Positions 56,441-64,000 of a stretch of 64,000 nucleotides of DNA are shown here, piece by piece (position 1 is the stretch's first letter; each line of letters opens with the position of its first letter). This DNA is from Sclerotinia nivalis (taxonomy: Eukaryota > Ascomycota > Leotiomycetes > Helotiales > Sclerotiniaceae): NCBI GenBank assembly GCA_029531795.1, contig JAPEIS010000011.1:868001-932000 (forward strand), written 5' to 3'. The position numbers were made by a program, and so were the translations under genes. The notes beneath the pieces were generated by a model. The model was not told the origin of the DNA and ran no database searches. It saw only the letters and a program-made list of their open reading frames with translations.

Positions 56441-57588
56441 TGTTATTTTTGTGCAGCGAAAGATATAGCGTATTAGGTATAGTAGAATCAATACTTCTTC
56501 TGGTACGTTATGTGTATCTTTGAGATCGCGCCGTAGCTATCTTGCTTCTTCGTAGAAACGTATAGTACGGTAGAGTGGATAAGGTAAAGTTATCGATGTG
56601 CCTGGGTAAGAGGGCGGGATTGGAATATTTGTCTATCAAGAGAGTGCTGATCTCTCAGAAGCTTTCCTCCTTAACTTTCACCGTTGAACCTGCTCTTGAT
56701 GCCCAGTTATCCACCCAACCCCATATAGCTATCGTACCTCGTTCGGATCGCAACGTCCGTCTTAACGTCACAGTACGATATTAAATTGTGCCGAGTCAGT
56801 CTTACTATTCTGCGATCTATTAGTCTCCTTTGTTTTTGAGTAAAAGCCTTTGAAAGCCGGAAATAGCTTTCTTTCAACATACATTGTTTGAAAATGAATG
56901 AAATTGCAAAGACGTGACACTTTGGCAGGTCCCTGGAAGACGATACAGAGAATGCGCAAAGGTTTGTCGATGCTGTGATTATGGAATTGTTATTATTGAA
57001 GAATCTATAATTGTTCAAGACAGGAGGGAGCAATAACGGCGAGGTTGAGGGTTACGCGATCTTTAAGAGCTTCGAGCCTTTTTTCGCGATGCTAAGGATG
57101 AAAGAAACGCTTATCATTGCGTATAATCAAGTACAGTGGAGGGTTTCACGGCTTATTAATACTAGTACGAGTTACCCGTATTGATGGGTTGATTACTAAT
57201 AACAATTACGAAAACATGACATGCCACTCAATAGGCAAAATTTGGTCCATGATATTCCGAGGTTGACAATGCAACACATGCTTCTATTTGATGTTCATCT
57301 ATTCCTCTATTCAACCCCTCGCCTCCAAAAGCGACCTGCTTGAATAGGCAAACCTGGCTGAATTGATGTATTTATTACCTTCATTTTCCTCGCCTTCTCT
57401 ATCCTATCCTTCATCTTGTACTCATATCCCCAAGAACTTCATTCTCAATGAGTGAATGAGGGGATGATTGCGCCTCAACCTTGAATCATCGACTTGAGCT
57501 CTAAATTATATCTACCTCTTTATTCATAAGGATCGCACAAGCGGAAAAACGTTTGGAGTCAGTGGGGTCAGATCATTAATTTCCAAGA
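56441..57588. promoter_or_regulatory. Divergent intergenic region, RPB7 / MPO1
   Basis: 1.15 kb between two diverging genes. It must hold both promoters. Short frames only. Confidence 0.4.
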
Positions 57589-58302
57589 ATGTCTCTGAAC
57601 CTTGAGAAACAGCTCACCTTTGTATGTCTAGCTGGTATTAGGACTCCACAGGACAAGTGCTAATGTTGGATCTAGTACGGGGCCTACCATCATAATCCTA
57701 CAAATATCCTCATTCATATGACATGTGTGCCCTTGATTTTGGCTACCAGTCTTTTCCTCGTATGGCTCCGAAATCTCCACGATTTTATACTGGTGACAAA
57801 AGGCATGCTGACAATGTACCGATAGTGCTCCAACAGTCCTACAATAATACCTCTACCATCATGGCTTACTATTCCGAATTTACCTTTAAACTTCAGCACG
57901 ATTGGATCAATCCTCTATAGCGGGTTTTATATCCTCCTCGAACCTGTCGCAGGCAGTATCCTTCTCCCATTTATCATCGGATGGACCGCATTCTCGAATC
58001 ATCTCCTTGCTACATCCGCAAATACTACTTTGGCGAACCAAATCGCTGGTGCCGTGTTCTTTGTCTCATGGATTATGCAATTTATCGGACACGGCACTTT
58101 TGAGAAGCGTGCTCCTGCATTACTTGACAACCTTGTACAAGCACTAGTCCTGGCTCCATTTTTCGTATTCATGGAGTTGCTATTTATCTTTGGGTACAGG
58201 CCAGAATTGCAGAAACGGATTGACGTTGCTGTGGAAAAAGAGATTACGAAATTCAAATCCGAACAGTCCAACGGCGCCATTAAGAAGGATAAAGACAATT
58301 GA
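57589..58302 (+). CDS. MPO1: Mpo1-type 2-hydroxy fatty acid dioxygenase (DUF962)
   Basis: Exons 57589-57621, 57676-57759 and 57826-58302, introns 54 and 66 nt, both phase 0, give 197 aa. In yeast Mpo1 is an ER-membrane Fe(II) enzyme that removes one carbon from 2-hydroxy fatty acids in phytosphingosine breakdown. The family blocks are visible: MSLNLEKQLTF, YGAYHHNPTNILIHMTCVPL, SGFYILLEPVAGSILLPF and MQFIGHGTFEKRAPALLDNL. The conserved His residues (HH, IH, NH, GHG) are the likely iron ligands. Several hydrophobic segments suggest multiple membrane passes. Splicing is supported because only this model gives the N-terminal HH block in frame. Confidence 0.9.
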
Positions 58303-59089
58303 AGTATGACAAAATACCGCAAATGTGTCACAAAACAAGGCAACACAGACGAAGCAGGAGGCGGGAGGCGGGAGGCGGGGTGGGGAAGGAGGCGGGGAAA
58401 TGATTGCAATAGTGGAGGTGGCAGTTTATTTTTGAAGGTCAACGGAGCTGACCTTACAGTGGTATTAAAGTTCAGAATAGGTTTCGAAGGAAGCAAAGTT
58501 CATCCGGAGGAATAGCCCAATTTGGTGGAGTTAATTTGAGGTGCGAGGCGTTTCCTCCTTTCTTGGTCCACTTGTACATTTGTCAGCGAGTTTTTGATAT
58601 GCAGAGAATACCATGTTCAGTCCCTCGAATAAGTTCCATCAGTTTCATTTGCATAATCCATGGAATCCGGATTTACTCTACCTCCATCATGTCCCAATAA
58701 GAGCGCAAAACAAACTGCTTGCCCTGACCATAACATGGGCAGTAAGGTAAAACGAAACTCATGCAACCCAGATCTTGAAATGCCATTCAATGCCAATGGT
58801 GTGGCGCTTTGTCTTGAGGTCGTGTTTCTAGGTCCACACTGCTAATCTTACAATTCCCATTTATACAAAATATACACCACGATGTTTCCTCACCTTCTTT
58901 TTCTCTGCTTCACATTTATACATCACCATTTCACAAAACTATCTCTCGTTTTATATCTTACATACATTATTCGAATTTTTTTGGTAGGCTTTTACCCGGT
59001 TATATCTTCTTCTCCGTCAATAACGCCAGCAAAGTTTGGAACAAGTGAAACTCAACAGATGAACCTACTAAAGAGAACTAACAACTAAA
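58303..59089. other. Convergent intergenic region
   Basis: 787 bases between converging genes. A short GGCGGGA repeat lies near 58360. No gene supported. Confidence 0.4.
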
Positions 59090-60061
59090 TCATCTTCTGC
59101 TTCTTCTGCTTCTCTGCTCTGGTTGTGGCTGTTGCCAGCTCTCCAACGCCTTGTCAAGTTCCTGTTCGAGGTCGGACATCTGTCTTCTCAAATTGTGTTC
59201 TCCCTCTCTCGTCTTTGGTCTCTGTGAGTTGGATGACCAGCGAGTGCTGATGGATGACACTGCCAACACATCATCCAAGTTTTGTGGGCCTGACATTGCT
59301 GAGACATCCGAATCTCTCGTTCTGAGCGGAGGAACTCCCTTGCAAAATCCGTGTCGTCCAGTGGACGGATGTGGCCTCACTTGTTCAGCTCGAGGCTTTC
59401 TCGTCAATGGGAGCAAGGGGAGTGGCTTGTTTGGTGCCGGTGCAGTACCGCGGTTGGTTTGTATTTGGGCATTCCATCGCTCAATGTCAATGTGGGCATC
59501 CTCGTACCTTGGAACTGCTGGGCCGGGCAAGGACGCAGGCTCGCTTCCTGTGATCCTTGGGAGTTGTGAAATGACTTCTGGTTCAATTCTATGAGACTTC
59601 CATCCGTAGGAAGCTGCTGCTTGCCTGGCGGCATATTGTTGTTGGTATGCTCGACGTCGTCGTGCACGTTCCTCGTCTTGTTCTTGGGCGACTTGAGCGC
59701 GGATGACCTCTGGGTCTGGTGCTTGTTGCTGGGCAATCAAAAGGCTTTGTCGGGTTGTGCAATCTGGGCACAATCCTGGGGTTCTGGAGACCAACTGAAA
59801 TCCTGGCAACTGAAGTCCTATACACTGGAAATCGAGACCTGAATCATTGTCAGATTCACTCTCACTTTGTTCCACGCCGCTGCAGAGGAGAGATTTCCAG
59901 CTGTTGCGACGAGATGATCGGGAGGAGGAAGTAGAATTGCGTTTTTGATTCTTGGGTGTCCCGTCTGTGCGCACTACAATGGGGATTTCCTGTTCTTCTC
60001 CCGGAAAAAAGTGTCCACACTCTTCATAAACTATCTGCACCTCCACTGCCGTTGAAGACAT
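59090..60061 (-). CDS. Member of an unnamed Cys/His-signature family (copy A)
   Basis: Single exon, 323 aa. The N-terminus has VYEECGHFFPG and, about 80 residues later, GLCPDCTTRQSLL; together these give a C-x-H ... C-P-x-C arrangement that could bind zinc. The same signature occurs in the two genes to the right. A Ser-rich segment separates the two halves (NSTSSSRSSRRNSW). The rest is Gln/Ala/Arg-rich helix (EERARRRRAYQQQYAARQAA), a Pro-rich linker and a C-terminal coiled coil (LRRQMSDLEQELDKALESW). Function unknown. Confidence 0.6.
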   Translation of the reverse strand: MSSTAVEVQIVYEECGHFFPGEEQEIPIVVRTDGTPKNQKRNSTSSSRSSRRNSWKSLLCSGVEQSESESDNDSGLDFQCIGLQLPGFQLVSRTPGLCPDCTTRQSLLIAQQQAPDPEVIRAQVAQEQDEERARRRRAYQQQYAARQAAASYGWKSHRIEPEVISQLPRITGSEPASLPGPAVPRYEDAHIDIERWNAQIQTNRGTAPAPNKPLPLLPLTRKPRAEQVRPHPSTGRHGFCKGVPPLRTRDSDVSAMSGPQNLDDVLAVSSISTRWSSNSQRPKTREGEHNLRRQMSDLEQELDKALESWQQPQPEQRSRRSRR

Positions 60062-61128
60062 ATTGAAAGTTGATGCGTGTTAGTGTTTTGTTTGTTGATT
60101 TTCAATATAAAGATGTATAAAGTAAGTAATGAGAGTAAGATATTCGAGATTAATAGACTTGTCGTTCGGGAGTAGTTTCTTGATAGAGCTACAATGGCTA
60201 TTGTCCGAATTAAGTAGATGGTTCTGACTGTTGTTTGGTACTTGAACAATCTCGATAAAGAACGAATCAATCATTGAATGTCTTTGTTTAGCGACTGAAA
60301 GAATTTGCCGATGAATATCTTTGTTGAGGAACTGGCTTCTTTGTTTCTGAATGCGCAACTCTTTTCAAACAATAGAACAGGCGTTTTATCCAGTCTCAGC
60401 TGCGCAACACGCTCTCACCCACCAACCGGAACGCATCTCAAAAATCCAGGTCCACCAGTATGTTCCAGAACAGAAGCACCTTCTACACGATTTTTTTCTG
60501 CGGCTTTAACTGAAACGTTCTTGTTTGAAACACTAGATTTCTTCCTTTGAGCCTACATTCGTATATGGCCCAACATATTTTTTCCAAACATAAAGTTTTT
60601 TCTTCAGCGCTGAAAATCTCTCTTCTCGCTCACGGACTAAGGTTGTTATACTTCCTCAGTTGATACCGGCTCTCCGATTGATACAAGGAAACCATTTGAC
60701 TTGAATTATTCACAATCCTATTCCTATTTTTATAACTATATAAAACATAACAATATAAATCAAATTGATTTCATTTCCATTTTGATATCAATAATATAAC
60801 AATATTGAGATACTCACAAATCTCTAGACAAACTCTAGAAGAATTTGGCCTAGTCTAAAACCAGGTCGGTATATCTAGGCTACACTACTAGAGTAAAAGG
60901 ATTGGTCTCACTACTAGTGCGGACGAGGACGTCCTGAACAATGCCATTGAATCCCAGACAATCCCTCTCGAGGAACTATAAAAGGGCGAGGACACCTCGG
61001 ACAAGATCTTTTTTTTTTCTCAGTTTCATCTAAATCATCATTTCAAATTCATGTTTCACATTCCACCAAAATCTGAATTTGAATAAACGATTTTAACGAT
61101 AAACATCAACAACATACCTACAGCAGCC
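60062..61128. promoter_or_regulatory. Divergent promoter region between family copies A and B
   Basis: 1.07 kb between two diverging family members. A TATAAAAG box at 60977-60984 lies about 150 bases before the copy B start. An AT-rich block spans 60710-60830. Confidence 0.45.
60977..60984 (+). promoter_or_regulatory. TATA box of copy B
   Basis: TATAAAAG followed by GC-rich DNA, about 150 bases before the ATG at 61129 and with a T9 run plus pyrimidine-rich DNA after it. Confidence 0.5.
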
Positions 61129-62000
61129 ATGCCTTCTTCTCCAACGAGAGAAATCGCTTACCAATGCTATCACGTACTGCCCGATCCGAGGTTTCAAGCT
61201 CCCCGAAAGACCTCGCTCCTTAAGAGAGTCAAGCGAGCTCTCACATCCACGGAGACCATTCGGACATCCTCTTCGGAGTTGTGCCCATTGTGTCAAGCAG
61301 AACGAGATGCGGACGGACTGGTAGGACTAACCAGACCAGCCGCTTCACCGCGTCGTCAAATCAGCCCTCTTCTTGAGCATGCGGTCCCGGTTGGACGAAG
61401 CAACACTGTGGCTGTTCCAAACCCAAGGACAAGCCCAATAACCGACCCCGAAAGCGAGCCTGAACCACAATTTGTGAATCCACTTGTTCCAAGAAATCCG
61501 TATAGAGACACCAACATGGAGGACCTCACCGCGGACTACATGGAGTGGAAGCGTGCGGAGAGTCTCGCCAATGAAACGCCAGCGGATCGGCGAGCACGGG
61601 AGTTCCGAGAGGGGTTAGTCAAGAGGGAGTGGAGAGTCATGGATGCAGCCAGGGAATACAACGAGTTCGTGCTTGACCAGGCGCAAGAGCCAGCACAAGA
61701 GCCAGCGCCCCCAGCATACTTGAGCCAACTCTTCGTTCCAGCACAACAAGCACCAGCACCTGCCCTGGAGGCAGCTCCAGCCGTCCCAATACCTCAGCAG
61801 TGGAGTCTGAGGACGAGGATGGAAGACAGGAAGGTCGAGAAAGCCTTGAAGGCGGACAGGGTAAGGAGTCGAGCCCAGGAAATCGCGAAAAGGTAAGTAA
61901 ACACACCATTTCTTTTATCCTTGGCGTTATGTATTTTTAACTAGATCACGACTGACGACCTTTGCATAGGGAGGTAACAATTTTTACTAAGCGATTTTGA
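61129..62000 (+). CDS. Member of the unnamed Cys/His-signature family (copy B)
   Basis: Exons 61129-61892 and 61970-62000; the 77-nt intron has a perfect AG/gtaagt donor, CTGAC branch site and catag acceptor, giving 264 aa ending VTIFTKRF. Without splicing it stops five bases into the intron. The N-terminus has AYQCYHVLPD and, 45 residues on, ELCPLCQAERD, the same C-x-H ... C-P-x-C signature as its neighbours. LLKRVKRAL lies between them and is mirrored by RLKRAIT in copy C. The middle and end are charged helix and Pro/Ala/Gln-rich linker (AQEPAQEPAPPAYLSQ). Function unknown. Confidence 0.65.
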
Positions 62001-63360
62001 CTTGTACCAACAAACCAAAAAAATTATAATAACTTTTTAAACCTATACAAAATTTACTTATAATATGTGCAAATGTGATGACCCGAAGTGATTGTGATGT
62101 GACGTATCTGACACGAGCCTTTTCTCCCGAAATGTTGAGTATCTATCGGTAACTAACGTACAGGTAGGTGCCCTGTGTAGAGAATCAACTTGATGAGGTA
62201 GAGACCAGAGACTTTGGAGATTCATAAAACGGCCTTTAAGCACTCGATTTTGCATCGGCGTTTTTGGAATAGTTTCATGGATATGACGATTTAGTGGTTC
62301 CGTTTATGAGGTTATTCGCCAAATTTATAGATAGCCGCAGGACGTTCTTAACTACAACTTTCATAAATAAATGACTTATAATACCTGTCCCCGACTTACA
62401 GAGTTTCGACTCTTCTCCAGCCTGAAAAGCTTGCTTGTTCTTTGTTCCGCAGAGTCAGTTGCAATTTATCACGTGGTAGCAATCATGTGATTCGCACCAA
62501 CATACATCCTCTAGTATGTATCAAAGGTCTGGTAGATTTGCCCAATACGCACTATTCCCAGTAGAGGTAAATTGAGGAATCTAGCTCATTGGTTTAATAA
62601 TCACCCCCTTTTGCCTGAATCTGTATTTTCCTCCTTTCGCAGAATTGCTGTGTAATGTGAATATCGTGATGTTGATTTAGCCCATATTTTCGGCACGATA
62701 AAAATGCTATGATGTCATCATATGCCTCGATTAGATGGAAGTGAGCGAATCAAATCCTTGGCAGTGGGATGTAGAGCAGTGAAACCAGCCACAAACTGTA
62801 TCATCATCGAATAGGAATAGCCGTATTCAGAACGTTAGGAAGATACTGTAGAACAAGAGCTAAACAGGTATAGAACAATGGTAACTTGAGTCTTTGTTTG
62901 ACTATGCATAACTTCAATGTTGGTCATGATAGTGGTGAAATAGCTGGTAATTGAATTGTAGATTGAATGTTTACATCTAGATTCACAAAAAAATGTTCAA
63001 AACAAACGTCAAAATACTGAGAGTAGAAGGTGAACAGCAATGACTTGAGAATTGTTTCTAAACTCTCTAAACATGGTGAGATTGTGGCCGCCGTTGAGTA
63101 GCCAAATCATCTATGCATTTTGTCTGACATCTAAGTCAACACAGCATGTCTCAAGTACCCTCCATAGTAGATACATAACAGTAAGAGAACAAGTCCAGAG
63201 AAAACGTCCTCAAAACTATATAATTTCAAGAATTCCGGGTTCAAAAATATTTTTTTATTCATCACACTCACGAATTCAGATACAACTTCATCCAACACAC
63301 ACTGTCGGATTGGAAACCCGAATTATTTGAATTTCACTAAATTAACAACCCAAAAATATC
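62001..63360. other. Intergenic between family copies B and C
   Basis: 1.36 kb, with short frames only. The AT-rich end leads into copy C. Confidence 0.4.
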
Positions 63361-64000
63361 ATGAGTCAATCGAAGTTGGTCGTTGTGTACAGATGTACAC
63401 ACGAATATCCTGACACCGATATGAACGTAGAGCGGGCCAAGACCATGCCCTACCAATTCTCACCTTCGATTTTCACCAGACTCAAGAGGGCAATTACTCT
63501 TGCCCCCACCGTCAGAAGACCTTGCATGGATCTTTGCCCTGATTGTCAGATAAAGAAGCGTGTAGTTGGCAAAAAAACATCGATGGCGGAGACCCGCCGG
63601 GCTACGCCGAGCGAAACCTTCAGCCTTCAATTCCCCCAAGGTATGTCCTCAACTCCGGCTTTTAGTTCTCCAGCTGTGACTGATTTTCAACCGCAGATCT
63701 CGCCGCAACCATGCAATATGTCGGAAGGTCCGCCTTTGCTCCCGTCCGTGGAGGCATTGACTGCCGGTTGGGATGCGAAGACACGCCGAGAGGAGAAAAA
63801 CCCTCGTGGGCTCTCCAGGAGCAACGCGATGATCCGGTCCGGCTTATCTCCGAGGCCACCTCCACCTCCACTCAAAGACTCTAGCGCGCATGCCAGAGTT
63901 CACAAGTGGACCAAGGAACAAACCAATAAGGCGGTGAAGGAGCATAGCGAAGGTCTCGTTTCTTTCAAACGCTTTTCCGATATCTTGGAGGAGGAAAGAG
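63361..64000 (+). CDS. Member of the unnamed Cys/His-signature family (copy C), cut by window end
   Basis: Open from the ATG at 63361 to the window end, 213 codons. The N-terminus reads VVYRCTHEYPDTD, then RLKRAITLAPTVRRP and MDLCPDCQIKKR, matching copies A and B in order and spacing. The rest is Ser/Pro-rich, including a poly-Pro stretch, then a charged helix (HKWTKEQTNKAVKEHSEG). Later introns and the C-terminus lie outside the window. Confidence 0.6.
   Translation, partial: MSQSKLVVVYRCTHEYPDTDMNVERAKTMPYQFSPSIFTRLKRAITLAPTVRRPCMDLCPDCQIKKRVVGKKTSMAETRRATPSETFSLQFPQGMSSTPAFSSPAVTDFQPQISPQPCNMSEGPPLLPSVEALTAGWDAKTRREEKNPRGLSRSNAMIRSGLSPRPPPPPLKDSSAHARVHKWTKEQTNKAVKEHSEGLVSFKRFSDILEEER

Noticed and set aside
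1..64000. CRISPR arrays, rRNA and prokaryotic operons
   Set aside because: Repeats seen are direct tandem or microsatellite type with no spacers, and introns show a nuclear fungal genome. tRNAs were not systematically searched and none was recognised.

Overview
This is nuclear DNA from a filamentous ascomycete. The genes carry short spliceosomal introns of about 44-77 nt (GT donors, CTAAC/CTGAC-like branch sites, AG acceptors). There is no operon organisation, and the gene content is typical of Pezizomycotina: a Zn2Cys6 regulator, two UstYa-like proteins, a STAND-type N-terminal domain, a cupredoxin-like Ser-rich secreted protein and a DUF6590-like domain. The style of the proteins suggests Leotiomycetes, perhaps Sclerotiniaceae, but that is recall and was not computed.

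Layout. 0-8.4 kb holds housekeeping genes: the end of an unidentified gene, the U2 snRNP protein SF3b2/Cus1, an RS-domain protein and ORC5. 9-24 kb is accessory: a Zn2Cys6 factor with an in-frame stop, a cupredoxin-like cell-surface protein, an APH-like kinase, then a compact candidate RiPP (dikaritin) locus with two UstYa-like genes flanking a Kex2-type repeat precursor, a small membrane protein and a secreted protein. 24-29 kb is nearly gene-free. 29-45 kb has a C2H2 factor, a giant disordered protein with an N-terminal DUF6590-like domain, a STAND-type/ankyrin gene and a low-complexity RE-repeat protein. 45-58 kb has a peroxisomal 2-hydroxyacyl-CoA lyase, a glutaredoxin-fold/SH3BGR-like protein, a large amidoligase-peptidase-like gene carrying one frameshift, RPB7 and an Mpo1-type dioxygenase. 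59-64 kb has three related genes of an unnamed family sharing a short Cys/His signature.

How genes may work together. The strongest case is 15.2-19.0 kb. The secreted precursor has eight Lys-Arg-bounded units with Tyr-x-Val-Gly cores and lies between two UstYa-like HxxHC proteins, the combination that makes macrocyclic dikaritins of the ustiloxin/phomopsin type. The precursor is partly decayed at its 3' end. The second point of interest is the 49-52.7 kb gene, which joins an Amidoligase_2-like ligase to a C-terminal domain with a papain/OTU-like Cys and His; it suggests paired peptide ligation and cleavage. HACL and Mpo1 both act in fatty-acid alpha-oxidation, although they are 11 kb apart and may be together by chance.

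Limits: all gene models and family names come from reading the sequence. No homology search, RNA data or structure prediction was available.
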